Positions 1-12,370 are shown, counted from the first letter of the stretch. The stretch: DNA of 64,000 nt from Ziziphus jujuba (GCF_031755915.1 NC_083388.1:14148501-14212500), one strand, 5' to 3'. Numbers and translations: made by a program. Notes: generated by a model from the sequence alone, not told the origin.

Positions 1-555
1 AAAGTTTCATAGCTTAACTTTACCTAATGCATCTAGATTGGACTGTCAAATTCATGGCAATGCAACTGTGAGTCTTCAATTGGTTAACTAAATGTTTTTA
101 GCATTGAAGGGTAGTTTAAAGGTTTCAACCTCCACAGGTGAGTCTTTATGGCCAACATAAGTATGGAAAAAATGTGTAATTACAATTAATGGTTAGAAGA
201 TATGTGTAACGACAATTGATGGTTAGAAAATGAGATTAAATTCCATCCTTTTTGGATTTACATGGATTGGACATTATTTTGGGGATGGATTGGCTGGCTA
301 CAAAACATGCTTCAGTGGATTGCTAAAGAAAAGAAGTCACCTATAGACAACCTGGATTACCTGAGCTGGTATTCCTTGGAGAACATAGAGTTCTTCCTTC
401 TTGGTTTATTTCTACTATCTCAACTCACTAATTACTTTGAAAGGGGCCTATATCTTGGATACTCAAGCTACTAAGGTTAAACTCGAAGATATTCATGTGG
501 TACGTGACTTTTCAAATGTGTTTTTCAATGATTTTCTGCTTTTGCCTTTGCAAAG
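1..555 (+). pseudogene. Element A fragment: Ty3/gypsy protease to RT linker
   Basis: Decayed pol of a plus-strand chromovirus that hosts most later insertions. Around 255-330 one frame gives an ILGMDWL-like stretch followed by a VDC-like stretch, the conserved end of the plant gypsy aspartic protease. At 440-550 another frame reads LDTQATKVKLEDIHVVRDF and then FSNVFF, which matches the protease-RT connector (LED.PVVREFPDVF) of Tekay-like elements. Frames shift and stops interrupt, so it is not functional. The piece ends exactly at the caaag target duplication of element 1 and resumes at 10165. The first 250 bases show only weak similarity and I assign no domain to them. Confidence 0.7.
551..555. 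repeat. Target-site duplication of element 1 (left copy)
   Basis: The sequence caaag immediately left of the LTR is repeated at 10165-10169 immediately right of the other LTR. The element A reading resumes beyond it. Confidence 0.9.
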
Positions 556-1663
556 TGATACGAACCTAGGTCAACTAGCATTTAAACCCATATTATATTA
601 GCCTAGATGCCAATTAAGTTCAAGTTCTTAGGGAAACACTAACCCCTAACCAACCTATGATTAGAAATCTTGGTATAATGAAGACGCCACAATAGGTGAT
701 TGTTAACCTATTGATAAGTCAAAACTAAAACACTCACTCTCTAATGGTATTTTAGGTGTTCAAAGAGAACAACGAGAATTCTTTCTCACCAATAATTTTA
801 TGAATAATATTGAAGGTTTGTTTTTCCTTAAAAATAAGCCCTTAAATATGCTAGTCACCAAACAATAAACCATAAAGAGTTAAGACAAAACCAACCAAAA
901 AGATTTGGAAACTAAGCTTGGCTGAATTACACCTTACTTTCCTAAACTAATTTGTATTAATTAATTCCTTTATTTTGAATTAGAAATTAATTAATTACAA
1001 TGAAAATAATAAAATAATAACTTTCCTAAGTTGATTTGTGCAGAAAATAAACAAATAGAAACCAAATAAAAGACTAATTTCCTAAAACAAAAAATCAAAA
1101 TCAAATTAGGAAACTAATGACTATCTTTCTTTCTAACTAAGCTACCAATCTTTGACCAATTTAAGCTCTAAATCAACTTCCATATGCCTTGTAGGCTGTA
1201 AAATAGGATTATTGTTGAGTTCCACACGTTGCCCTTGATCTATCTCAACAAAATACAGTAAAGCAAGCAAATAATACAACACAACTGGCCAACTTTCTTT
1301 CCCATAGGCACAAGCCCTTTTTGATTGCCTTTGAAGCTGCCTTGACTTGATTCCATGACCTCTTAATGACATTCATTGAATCCATGAAGGTTTGAAACCA
1401 TTTCTTGCTGCTCGGAGTCCATATATGCACTAAAACAGCGACCTGGGTATGTATCAGCTTCCACCACTTGGATGCTTAAAACAGACCTTGTATCTTCAAG
1501 TATTGATAAGCCCTTTTTAGAATTAATTACTCCCTGCATAAAGGTAGCCAAGTTGTCCTTAAATCTCTAGGCTTGAGCTATGGTGATTGGCTTGATTTTC
1601 ATCTTTATTGAGTCAGCACCCCAGCAGGTTGTTGGTTGTGCAGATTCAGGCTGATTCTCATCA
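556..1663 (-). repeat. 3' LTR of element 1
   Basis: On the plus strand it starts tgatacgaacctagg and ends gattctcatca, the inverted family termini (TGATG...TATCA on the element strand). It is followed by the pyrimidine run ttctcctcctctt, which is the polypurine tract on the element strand. As elsewhere in this family, the integrase frame continues into the LTR: broken reading with a TRAQAKRF-like tail is traceable on the minus strand between about 1663 and 1142. Confidence 0.92.
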
Positions 1664-2818
1664 TTCTCCTCCTCTTGAAAAGGATTTTCCCTCAAATCAA
1701 AATCATTACCTACAACAAAAGGAGATAAGTAAGAAACATTAAATGCAGCACTAACATTGTACTAACCTGGTAAGTCAAGTTTGTAAGCATTGTCATTAAT
1801 TCACTTCAAAAACCTCTCCACGCAGCGTAAGCTTGGACTTTCTTTACTCAAGAAACCTCTCCTTCCTTAAGTGCAACCAAACCCAATCTCCATGTTCAAA
1901 GACAACATGTGATTTGCCTTGATTAGCATTCCTTGCATATTGCTCCATCCTCCTCTCAATATTTACCTTTGTCTTTTCCCGAATCTGCTTCACAAAATCA
2001 GTTTTTTGTTTTCTATCTAGATTAGCATGTTCACTTAAAGGTAAAGGTGTTAAATCTAATGTAGTCAAAGGATTAAAACTATAAACAATTTCAAATGGTG
2101 TATATTCAATAGCTAAATGAAAAGATCTATTATAAGCAAATTCAACATGTGGCAAACATTATTCCCGTGTTCATAAGTTTCTCCTAATTAAAGCCCATAA
2201 CAATGCAGACAAAGTCGTATTTACTACTTTAGTTTGTCAATCAGTTTGTGAATGACAAGTAGTTGAGAATAAAAGTTTAGTTGCTAACTTTGCCTACAAA
2301 GTTTTCCAAAAATAACTTTAAAACTAGCATCCCTATCTGAAACAATTGTTTTAGGCATACCATGCAACCTAACAATTTCCTTAAAGAATAGGTTACCAAC
2401 ATTAGATGCATCATCAGTTTTATTACATGCAATAAAATGTGCCATCTTTGAAAATCAATCCACAACAACAAAAATCGAATCCTTACATGTCCTTGGATCT
2501 ATGTAAACCAAGAATAAAATCCATAGACAAATCGAACCAAGGAAAAGAAGGAATCGGCAATGGGAGGTATAAACCATGCAGCTTCATCTTGGACTTGGAT
2601 TTTCGGTATTTCAAGCATATTTCACAAATTATTTCCACATCTCTCCTCATGTTAGGCCAATAAAAATGTTCTTGCAGCAAAGATATTAAAACACCAAAAT
2701 GACCCATTAAACCAATCCCATGACCTTCCCGAACTAGTAACTCCCTAATGCTACAATTAGGCATGCAAAGTTCATTTTCCCTAAACATATACCCCCCAAA
2801 GATTTAAAATTTATTAAA
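1664..2818 (-). pseudogene. Integrase pseudogene of element 1
   Basis: Read on the minus strand from 2818. A zinc-binding region (HG..LMGHFG, then HFYWPNMRRDV and a C..C pair) is followed by the first catalytic aspartate region ([11 protein letters not shown]). Further on come the conserved [17 protein letters not shown] and FNPLTTLDLTPLPL stretches (2155-1990), and the C-terminal domain with GDWVWLHLRKERF near 1870. Several stops and frameshifts lie between these parts. The start of the integrase, including NKF.IF.GY, stops at the inversion breakpoint near 2818. Confidence 0.85.
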
Positions 2819-3706
2819 AGCATTTTGATGATATTCTTGTATATAGTAGGCATCTAGATGAGCATGTAGGAAACCTTAGGCAAGTTTTAAATATTATTAA
2901 GAAGGAAAGGTTGTTTGCTAATATGAAAAAGTGTGAATTTTGTAAAGATGAGTTGGTTTTCCTAGGATTTATTGTAAGTGCTGTAGGAATTAAAGTTGAT
3001 CAATCCAAGATGAAGGCAAAAGAGGGGCCAAAACCTACCTCCATTACCCAAGTGAGGAGCTTTCATGGTTTGGCTAATTTTTGCAAAAGATTTGTCAAGG
3101 ATTTTAGCACCATCGCAGCACCTTTGACTGAAGTTGTACAGAAGAATCTTGGCTTTAAATGGGGGGAAGTACAAGAAAAATCTTTTAATTTATTGAAAGA
3201 AAAACTACTAATGCCCCTTTACTAGTTTTGCCAAATTTTTCTAAGATTTTTGAAATTTAGTGTGATGCTTTAGGTGTAGGTATTGGAGCTGTTCTAATGC
3301 AAAAAGGAAGACTCATAGCCTACTTTAGTGAGAAATTGAATGGAGCTGAACTAAATTATCCGACATATGACAAAGAGATGTATGCTTTGGTGAGAGCTTT
3401 GGAAACGTGGCAGTATTACCTAATGCCGAAGGAGTTTGTGATTCATACAGATCATGAATCTTTGAAGCACATTAAAGGACAAGGGAAGCTTAAACAAAGG
3501 CATGCTAAGTGGATTGAGTTCATTGAAACATTTCCTTATGTCATCTGCTACAAAAAAAGGTAAGGAAAATGTGGTTGCCAATGCATTATCCCAAAGGTAT
3601 GTTCTCTTTTCTACCTTAGATGCTAGATTGTTTAGTTTTGAACAATTAAAGGAACTTTATGAGCAAGATAGTGACATTGGAAAATTATTTAGGACCTGTA
3701 CAAAAC
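2819..3706 (+). pseudogene. Inverted RT/RNase H segment inside element 1
   Basis: About 0.89 kb of element 1 pol lies in the opposite orientation to the rest of the element. On the plus strand it reads FDDILVYSRHLDEH (catalytic RT motif), FANMKKCEFCKDELVFLGF, the connection domain (VRSFHGLANFCKRFVKDF), then RNase [26 protein letters not shown] and [17 protein letters not shown]. It ends in NALSQRY and LDARLFSFEQLKELYEQDSD at about 3690. On both sides the minus-strand reading is cut at complementary points (FIGKFV on the right, NKF.IF.GY on the left), so the segment was flipped in place and not inserted from elsewhere. It has stops near 3223 and 3562. Confidence 0.85.
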
Positions 3707-5230
3707 AAACAATACAAATTTTCCAATGAATGGATGCATGACATGATTCATTAATCTCATGAAAGTACTAGATGCATTAGTTTAAACTAAAAGGCATTAC
3801 TAACCACTCATACAATCCATAGTTTTATATACGGTTTTCCATTCATCACATTCTTTCCTTCTAATTTGATGATATCCACTCCTAAGATCAATTTTAGTGA
3901 ACACGCATGTACCGTGTAATTTATCTAACATACCATCTGACCTAGGAATTAGATGCCTATATTTAATGGTAATATTATTTACAGCCCTACAATCTACACA
4001 CATGTGCCATGAACCATCTTTTTCAAAAACTAATAATGCAGGGACAACACATGGACTCATACTCTCACGAATATACTGTTATCAAGTAATTCACTTACCT
4101 GCCTTTGTAGCTCCTTCTATATGCAGGCCTATTTGGAATTGCAGCTCCTAGCACAAAATCAGTTTCATGTTCAATCCCTCGGATAGGTGGTAAACCATTA
4201 GGAATTTCCTCTGGAAATACATCATCAAATTCCTAAAAAAGAGAAGAATAAGAATTTGGCAATTCAAGTTCTTCGAGATTAGCTTAATCATTCAAATAAT
4301 TATCTTTATAAGTCATGACCAGCAATGGTTTCTTACCAAAAATTGCTTTATTAACATCCCAAAAGTAAGATAAAAATTTCTATTTTTCTTCTCTTTTCTT
4401 TCTTTTCATTTCCCATTCACGGGTTCACAATCATTTTTAGGTTTCTCATTTTTTCTCTTGGGTTTTGTTCTCTCTATCTCCCTCTTGGCCTTCTTTCTTT
4501 CTTTACCTTTAATCTGGATTTTAGGACACTTACCTGGTTGGTTTTGTTTGACTTTACAACCTTGGATTGGTATTGTTGCTGTGGATGCCACACTTGTTCT
4601 TTCCTTGAACTTTTTGGTCTCCCTCCTTTGTTGTATTTGAAGTTGGTCTCCAAATACCTCTTTAGGAGTCAATGGTTCCAACTTGACATTTTTACCTTTA
4701 AATCTAAAAAAAATAGCATCCTCTCGACCATAATGTATAGTATCTTTATCAAATTGTCATGGTCAACCTAATAGAATATGACCCGCATGTAAGGGAACAA
4801 CATCACACAATACAACATCCACATATCTATCAATGCCGAATATTACTTTGGTTTGTTTATTAACTTTCATCTCACTGCTATCATTAAGCCATTGTAATCT
4901 ATATGGTTTAGGATGTTTAATTGTTGTTAGGCCTAATTTTTCCTCAACAATATTACTAGTTACATTTGCACCACTTCCACTATCAATTATCATACTATAA
5001 ATCTTACCTTGGATTTCACAATGAGTGTGAAAGATGTTCTCTCTCTGAAGTTGTTCCTCATCTTCGTAAACGGTCAAAACTCTTCTACCCACCAAGCTCA
5101 ATTCAACCCTAGATGCCTTGAGAGGTTTGGATTCCTCAAGTTCTTTACCTCCAACTTCACCATTAATTTCGGTTTCAGCATCACTTTCCTCACTTTTGGA
5201 CTCTAACTCACCATTACCTTTCAGCACCAT
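3707..5230 (-). pseudogene. Protease, linker and N-terminal RT of element 1
   Basis: Minus strand. The part at 5230-4763 keeps a frame with acidic spacer, RRVLTVYEDEEQLQRENIF and the aspartic protease active site IIDSGSGANVTS. It then continues through LQWLNDSSEMKVNKQ to HAGHILLG, where a stop cuts it. A lysine-rich linker follows (4681-4406, KLEPLTPKEVFGDQLQ). RT fingers and palm are at about 4180-3800 ([33 protein letters not shown]). RT is cut at about 3707 after HPFIGKF, where the inversion begins. The intact gag-pol of related elements is one long frame; here it is broken at several points. Confidence 0.88.
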
Positions 5231-7926
5231 GATTCTTCTATTCCGGCATTGATTGGCAATGTGTCCTCGTCCCTAGCACTTAAAACACACAATTTCATGA
5301 GTTCTAAAAGGTTTAGGATCAGATTTACCTTCATTTTTGTGTGCTTGGACATATTTGATTTTGGACTCCCTCTTTGGCTGAGTGGTTGTTAGGTCTAAAA
5401 TATTGATGATTTTATGCCATATTTATAGCTTAATATTTGTTAGTTTGTGTTAATTTGTTATGGAAAGATACTTAATTATGTATTTTTCTTAATCTAGGCA
5501 AAAGAGGAAGAATTTTAAAAAAACAACCATAAAAATGGATTCCTTGGGTCGAATTATGGTGGGAAGCAAGATTTGAGCTCGAACGGACTAAGCATTAAAA
5601 AGATTCCAAAAAGATACCTTGAAGATTCCATAAAGATTCTATCAGGAATTTCATGATGGAAGTGGATGTCATATGAATCATCACGATCTGAGAATTTCAA
5701 ATGTCTCGTTATTTTTGGATTTCGAGGTGCGAGTAAAGAGTTATCATCATTTAAAGTTTAGAATTTATAAAAAAGGGAATCAAGGCAATTTGAGGGCCAA
5801 GATAAAAACAAGTGGCAATAATTGGTTAATTTATCATTAATGAGGCACATGTCATGTCATATGCTTCATTAAGGGTAAATTAGACTAATTAATTATTTTT
5901 TTAGGAGGAATTAGATAAAAGGAAGGTAGTAGAGAGCAAGTAATATCAAGTTTCCTTTTTATACATGAAATTCGTCCAACCCTTTTCATGGCCTAAAAAA
6001 GGTATATTCCAAGACTCCCACATATGTATAGCCCCCACCACATTGAAGGAAGATATACAAGTTTAGAGAGCTCTTATTTAAGAGTTTTTAGGAGGCTTAA
6101 ATAGAAACAAACCAAATTTGGGAGTTTCTAAGATTCTCTTAAGGATTCTAGGGTTTTAAAGTTTTAGAGTTTTAGAAGATCAATTGGAGAGCTTGGAGGA
6201 GGCAAAGAGACCATTTAAGTGTTTTCATAAGTTTTCAAAAATGTTAGTTTTAGTTTTTATTTTCCTTCATTATTAAAAAAAAAAAAAAATTTGTGGTGTT
6301 TTCTTAAGTACTTTAATGAGCCAATGATAAGACTATGATTGAAAATAAATTGGTTTTTAGATGGTGGATTTGTTTTTGTGTATGCCTAAATGCTTGAATT
6401 TATATTCACATATTGTTACTTTCAATAAATTTTGAGCACATAATCAATAATGCATAATTTAGATTGTGTTTTGAAGAAGGTTTGCATGAATTAGAGTACT
6501 TTATTATTAATTGAACTCTAGAACTTGCTTGATTATTGCTTGAGGCAAAATCCTAGGTGAATGCATTACTAAGAACATGATTTAGGCCATCTTTGTTTAA
6601 GTTTGAGCCTTTCAAGCAAACCTAATACATTATCTTCCACTAGTACCTTATTTGAGCCTTTAGGATGCATAAAGATGTATTAGAGCCTTTTCTTCATTAA
6701 AGCACATTTACTTACCCTTTTTGAGCCTTAAATTTCTTTTTCCTACCTTGAACATACTACAAAGAGAGCTTTAATTGAATTGATATGAATATATGCTTGT
6801 GAGCTTGTTTGAGTGTTGAAAAAGACAAAAATGAAAAAAAGGAAAAATAAAATAAAATAAAGTTTGGAGGTTAAGTATTTGGTGAATTTGGCTCTAGTAT
6901 GTATTTTGTTGTAAATTGGAGGTTTGAATGTGCAATAAAAAAAATAAAGTTTGGAGGTTAAGTATTTGGTGAATTTGGCTCTAGTATGGATTTGTCATCC
7001 CGCTACTTGAAACTCCTCCAAGCTGTGTACTTGTGCCCCTCTTCTTGAATTGATTCTCAAGTTTGATAGCCACATGCAACATCTCTTCCAATTCTACATA
7101 TTGTTGCAATTCTACTTGATTGGCTATCTCGTGATTCAAACCACCTAGAAACCATGCCATGGTTGTTTCTCTATCCTCATTCATGCTCAATCTCATCATG
7201 AGCATCTCCATCTCCGTGTAATTATTCTCCATGGACCTATTTCCTTGAGATAAAGATTGTAACCTTTGATGTGGCAACCTATGGTAATGAGTTGGTACAA
7301 ATCACTTCCTCATGACTCCTTTCATTTGTCGCCAAATAGTAATCAATCCATCACCTACTGTCCTTTGGGTATTTTTCTCATTAGTCCACCATTGAAGTGC
7401 ATAATTTTCAAATTTCATAGCTGCCACTTAAACTTTCTTAGCCTCCGAATTGTAGTGACAATTGAAGATCATCTCCATATGCTCCTCCCACTCTAAATAT
7501 GCCTTTGGATCACTTTTTCCCATGAAAGGTGGTATGTTGACCTTAATATTTCCAAGATCATTATCCTCATTCCTTACTGGTCTCCCACAATCTTGCCTTC
7601 CTTGGTAAGCAAAAATTTCATCTCCAAAATTACCTTCCCCGAATTCCTCTTTAGGTCATCCCTGACCTCGTCGACCTCGACCTCAGCCTCCATGTATATC
7701 ATCAAATCTTGTATTCGGGTCTCCTTGTGAGTTGTCAACTTTGTCCAATCTTTGATCTAACTAATCAAACCGAGCATTCATCTGCTGTAATTGCTCCATG
7801 ACCACCATCAAGTCCGTGCGCTCACCTCCACTCCCCCAAGCTCGGGAATCAGCCTTAAATCCTATGGATTCCTCTTCATTAATTCTTAATGGTGTTTTTC
7901 CTTCTCTCACCCTTGAATCTGCCATG
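5231..7926 (-). pseudogene. Gag pseudogene of element 1, split by insert J
   Basis: The minus-strand start codon at 7926 gives MADSRVREGKTPLRINEEES, the same gag start as in the intact element F. The capsid region spans about 7500-6989 (IATE-free, stops present), with the clear stretch LHQ..QSLSQGNRSMENNYTEMEML to LENQFKKRG on 7277-6989. The reading breaks off at GMTNP (6989) and resumes at 5396 with QPKRESKIKYVQAHK, followed by the CCHC zinc knuckle (CFKC, first cysteine pair kept, then a stop) near 5270. About 25 residues that element K keeps between these points are missing here. Several in-frame stops make it non-functional. Confidence 0.85.
5397..6988 (+). mobile_element. J: recombined fragment of the H family inside element 1 gag
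   Basis: The part at 5397-6210 matches the first ~0.85 kb of the H LTR (starts tgttaggtcta, with a ~34-base gap near 5772). At 6211 the sequence jumps to the last part of the H internal region (ccatttaagtgttttcataag, as at about 44127) and continues to 6988 (ctctagtatg, as near 44800). The rest of the LTR, the gag-like frame and the other LTR are absent. Within it, a block of about 42 bases ending ctctagtatg occurs twice (about 6860-6900 and 6948-6988). No flanking duplication is present, and gag codons are missing at the site, so the insertion was followed or accompanied by deletion. Confidence 0.85.
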
Positions 7927-9034
7927 TTATATGAATAATAGAAAAATAAAATAGAACCTCATCAAATTCACTCCCTTATGTGTTTCACTCAAATTAGGTC
8001 TCGACACTCGTGTTCGCACACTGGTTTCGACTTTTTACCCTGTTTTAAGCTCACACTCTTTTGCTTTTTTCCACTCAATGAATTAACTCAAAGTTCTAAT
8101 TAGAACACCCATAAAATAGCAGTTAGATCACAAGTATGTTTTACTTAAACTTATCAACAAAACAATAGCAAAAAGCACGCAATACTGAGTGAATTAATAA
8201 ATCCTAATATTCGGCTTTTCTAAGAAAAAACAAGGTAAACAACAAGCAAATTTTTGGACTGAGATAAAAGTTGTCCAGAATATGAATGAACCAATAATTC
8301 AAGGAATAAATATAGAGAAAGAAATTCAAACACAAACAAGAATCATTTGAACAAAAAATAAGATAGGTGTTGGTTGTTGTTTTTTGTAATTCAAGTTTTG
8401 TATCAAATCCTTTAACCAATTTTAATCCAAATAATTTTGCACTCGAAAGTACAAATATCCAGCAACAAAATTGAATTTCCAGCAACTTCAAATATTGAAT
8501 AAATAAGCAACAACTCAGCTGTTAACAATTTCAAACTCCAACTTTAACCAAACTGGTCTTTTTTTAAAAAAAAAAATCACAAAATATAATCTCAACTGTA
8601 GTAGAAAGAATTAACAAATAAATTGCAATTCCAACACCAAATAACTACTAAACCCGAGACCACACAATGCAATGTTTGCAAAATTTGAGAATTTTGTATT
8701 TGTTACCGTAAACACACTTCTTCTCTCTTTTTTTTTTTTTTTTGGAATATATGAATGCAAATATTTAAGATCAAAAAGAGCCAAAAAAAAAAATCAACAA
8801 TAAACTAAATTACTAAGAACAAAGAGGAAATCAACCAACAAGCTAGGAAGTAAAAATATAGTAAACAAAGAATCCTAATTTTGGCTATGAATGTTTTTTT
8901 TTTTTTTTAAAAGATACAGAATGTGTGAGGGATGGATGTAACCTTAATCTAATGCTAAAAACGCAGGTGTGAAAATGAAATAAAACAAATAAAGATAAAT
9001 CAAACCTGAAGAAAATCTTGGCTCTGATACCAAA
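7927..9034 (-). other. 5' leader and primer-binding site of element 1
   Basis: Untranslated leader between the 5' LTR and gag, with no coding signal. The primer-binding site (minus strand, 9032 to 9020) reads TGGTATCAGAGCC, a 13-base match to the 3' end of plant initiator methionine tRNA, two bases from the LTR. The leader holds long T runs on the plus strand (8730-8745, 8893-8906, 8558-8564), hence A tracts in the element RNA. The same arrangement is seen in C, D and F. Confidence 0.85.
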
Positions 9035-10164
9035 TGATATGAATCTAGGTCGACCGGTACATAAGTCGTATTATATTAGCCCGGATCTCAATTAAGTTGA
9101 AGTCCTTATGAAAACCTTAATGCCCAACCAACCTGTGATTATAAACCTTGGTATAATGAAGATGCCACAATAGGTGATGGTTAACCTATTGATAAGTCAA
9201 AACTAAAACACTCATTCTCTAATGGTGTTTTAGGTGTTCATAGAGAACAAAGAGATTTCTTTCTCATAAATAATTTTCTGAACAATATTGATTGTGTGTT
9301 CTTTCTAAAAAATAAGCCTTTAAATATGCTAGATCCATAAAACAATAAACCTTAAAGAGCTAAGGCAAAACCGGCCAAAAGGATTAGGAAACCATGCTTG
9401 ACCAAATTTCACCTTACTTTCCTAAACTAATTTGTATTAATTAATTCCTTTATTTTGAATTATGAATTAATTAATTTACAATGCAAATAATAAAATAATA
9501 ACTTTCATAAGTTGATTTTTTCAGCAAATAAATAAATAGAAACCAAATAAAAGATTAATTTTTTAAAACAAAAACTCAAAATCAAATTAGGAAACTTTTG
9601 ACTATCTTTCTAACTAAGCTAGCTTTGACAAATATTTGACTAATTTAAGCTAAAAATCAGCTTCCATATGCCTTTTAGGTTTCCAAATAGGATTATTGTT
9701 GAGTCCCACACGTTTCCCTTAATTGGAACAAAGAGAAAATGCCAACTCGGCAAAATAAAATAAAGCCAGCAAATAATACACCAAAACTGGTCAACTTTCT
9801 CTCCCATGTCCACAAGCCCTTTTGATTGCCTTTGAAGCTGTCTTGACTTGATTCCATGACGTCTTAATGATATTAATTGAATTCATGATGGGTTGAAACC
9901 ATTTCTTGCTACCCGGAGTCAATATATGCACTAAAACAACTATCCGAGTTTGTATCAGCTTCCACCACTTAGATGCTTAAAACAGGCCTTGTATCTTCGG
10001 TTATTGACAAGATTTTTTGAGAATTAATTAATTCCTATATAAAGGCAGCCAAGCTGTCCTAAAATCTCTTAGCTTGAACTCTAGTAATTGGTCCAGTCTT
10101 CATCCATATCGGGTTAGCACCCCAGTGGGTTGTCGGTTGTATTGGTTCGGGCGGATTCTCATTA
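9035..10164 (-). repeat. 5' LTR of element 1
   Basis: Starts tgatatgaatctagg next to the primer-binding site and ends ggcggattctcatta before the caaag duplication. It is 1130 bp and carries scattered substitutions and small indels against the 556-1663 copy. Confidence 0.9.
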
Positions 10165-10478
10165 CAAAGGAAGATAGACATAGCTATTGGTTGGATCCTT
10201 GATACATATCTCTTTCTCGGTAGCCCAAGTTGAGTTGAAATAGTTGAAAGTTAAATTACAGTTTATTAAAGGTAATGTTTTATTTGTGAAGAAGAAAGAT
10301 GGCTCGATGAGATCGTTTATTGGCTATCAAAAATCAAATGAGGTAACAATAAAAAGATTAATATCCTCTGCTGCGCATTAATGACTTGCTTGATCAACTC
10401 AAGGCACAAAGGAATTATTGAATCTGATATTCCTTAAACAGCTTTCTGGAGTTGATGTGGGCATTATGAGTTCTTAGT
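10165..10478 (+). pseudogene. Element A fragment: reverse transcriptase, N-terminal half
   Basis: Continues element A after the target duplication of element 1. Broken frames give a KKDGS-like stretch near 10293, a KI..NKI region, a DQLK-like stretch near 10395, then SDIP.TAF and GHYEFLV at 10428-10477. These are the RT fingers and palm up to the motif just before the conserved MPFGLTNAP. The cut at 10478 is the insertion point of element B; the reading resumes at 25504. Many stops are present. Confidence 0.75.
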
Positions 10479-11344
10479 TGATGAGAATCTGCCCATACTA
10501 GGATAACCGACTACCCACTACGGTGTTAATCCTATACAAATGAAGATGGGGCCAACCATGAGGGCATAAGCTAAGAGATTCAATGACAACCTGGTTAGGT
10601 TCATTAAAGGTGTGATTAAATCTCAAAAGGGCATGATAATACCCAAAGATCGAAAGCTAGTCTTGTGCATCCAAGCTATGAAGGCGGAAATGGACCCGAC
10701 AAGCTATTTGGGTGCTTCTATGGACTTTGGCCAGCAAGGAATGAATTTGTTAGTTTGTGAACATGATTGAGCATTCCAAGAGACTGTGATATCATGCCAA
10801 TACAGAAGTAAAGGCTTCAACATTTGAGCATGAAGCTTCAAGCTTCAAGTTTGCTGAAAATCATCAATGTAGTACTGACTGTGATTTCTTTTGTTAAGCA
10901 ATAATAATCTTAGTTGGCATCCTACATGGCATATTGAAGCTGATTTGGAGCCTAAACTAGCTGGTGATTTGGCAATTTCCTTTTTCGTTTGCCAATGTTG
11001 GCCGAATTTTACCTAGCTAAATTAGGGTTTTTGTTTTATGACTTTACATATTTAAGGGATTATTTTTTCAAAGGAACAATAGCTTAGAATATTATTCAAA
11101 ATTTATTTATGAGAAGAATTCTCTTTGTTCTCTTTGAACACCTAAAACACTTAATAGGATTCAAGAGTTTTAGTTTAACTTATCAATAGGACATTTATCA
11201 CCTATTATAGAGTCTTTATCATATACCAAGGTTTCTAATTACAAGTTGATTAGGGTTAAGGTGACTATTAGAATTTGAACTTAATTTTTCGATCCGGGCT
11301 AATATAATACAGGTTTAGGAGCAAGTCGATCTAGGCTTGTATCA
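10479..11344 (+). repeat. 5' LTR of element B
   Basis: Starts tgatgagaatctgccc and ends ctaggcttgtatca, then ttTGGTATCAGAGTC. It is 866 bp and aligns in reverse to the minus-strand LTRs of the window; it is shorter because of internal deletions. Confidence 0.9.
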
Positions 11345-12370
11345 TTTGGTATCAGAGTCAAATTTTGTTTAGGTTTGATCTATCTTATTTACTTTATTTT
11401 TGTTTTGTGTTCTATGCAATTTTAACATTAGATTAAGGTTGTTTCCTATTTATCCACGTTCCGCATATTGAAAAAAAAACAAGAAAACAACAAAAATTTC
11501 TTCATAGCCAAATTTGTTTACTTGTTTTAGCCAGATTTTTACTTTCTAGTTTGTTAGTTTTTTGGCATAATTGTTCTTCGTAATTTGGTTTACTGTTTAT
11601 TTTTCGTTACTGTTTTATATTACTTATTAGCATTCATATATTTAAAAAAAAAAAAAGAGAGATTTGAAAGCATTTTGCATAAAACCCTAAAATTTGTGGA
11701 ATTTGTTTTTGTTTGAAATGTGGATCGGGTTTGTTGAATTTTTTGCATTGGAATTGTAATTTTTGGTGTTGTTGCTTGCTACTGGAGTTGGTGTTTAAAA
11801 TCTGTGAATGATTTTTTTAAAAAAAGGAAAAGATGGAGATAAAAATATAAATATATATATATATTATTTGGATCAAAGTTGGCTAAAGGAATTGAGACAA
11901 ATACTTGAATTATTAGAACTACAACCTACAATTATTCTACATTTTGTTTGAATTGTTTCTTGTTCGTTATTTGAATCTTTTTTCTAGATTTTATCGTCGA
12001 ATTTTTTTGGTCCTTTTAATATTCTTATTTATCCCTAGTTAAATCTAAAAATTTTCTTTGCTAATTTTACCTTTGTTTTTATTGGTTAGGACGAGACTAG
12101 GTTTTATTAATTCACTCGGTATTTGCTGGCTTTATGTTGCTGTTTTATTGATAAGTTTAATTAGGGCATACTTATGATCTAATTGCTGCTTTAAGTGTGT
12201 TTTAGTAGAACTTAAAGACAATTATTTGAGTGGAAAAAGGCAAGAGCGTGTAACCTTAAAAGAGGGTAAAAAGCTGAAACTACTATGCAAACACGAGTGT
12301 CAAGACCTTGTTTGAGTGAAACATGTGAGGTAGTGAATTTGTGAGGAATTTTGCATTATTTTTACTAACA
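11345..12370 (+). other. Leader and primer-binding site of element B
   Basis: The primer site is TGGTATCAGAGTC at 11347-11359 (one mismatch in 13 to the initiator methionine tRNA complement). The rest is non-coding leader with A tracts (11643-11655), an AT run near 11850-11865, and the conserved stretch ending shortly before the gag start codon. Confidence 0.85.

Larger units (their letters stand above)
556..10164 (-). mobile_element. Element 1: full-length Ty3/gypsy chromovirus, defective
   Basis: A complete minus-strand LTR retrotransposon of 9609 bp. The 3' LTR is 556-1663 and the 5' LTR 9035-10164. It is flanked by the 5-bp duplication caaag at 551-555 and 10165-10169. A purine tract (minus strand of 1664-1676) abuts the 3' LTR, and a primer site matching tRNA-iMet abuts the 5' LTR. 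Gag, protease, RT, RNase H and integrase can all be traced, but with stops, an internal inversion (about 2819-3706) and an inserted fragment of another family (5397-6988). The LTRs differ in length (1108 and 1130 bp) and at many sites, so it is clearly older than element F. The outermost base pair of its right LTR is preceded by a T where the family has C (catta for catca). Confidence 0.92.

Noticed and set aside
262..474. 70-codon frame near the left edge as a gene
   Set aside because: Out of frame with the protease reading (ILGMDWL) that explains the same DNA as decayed element A.
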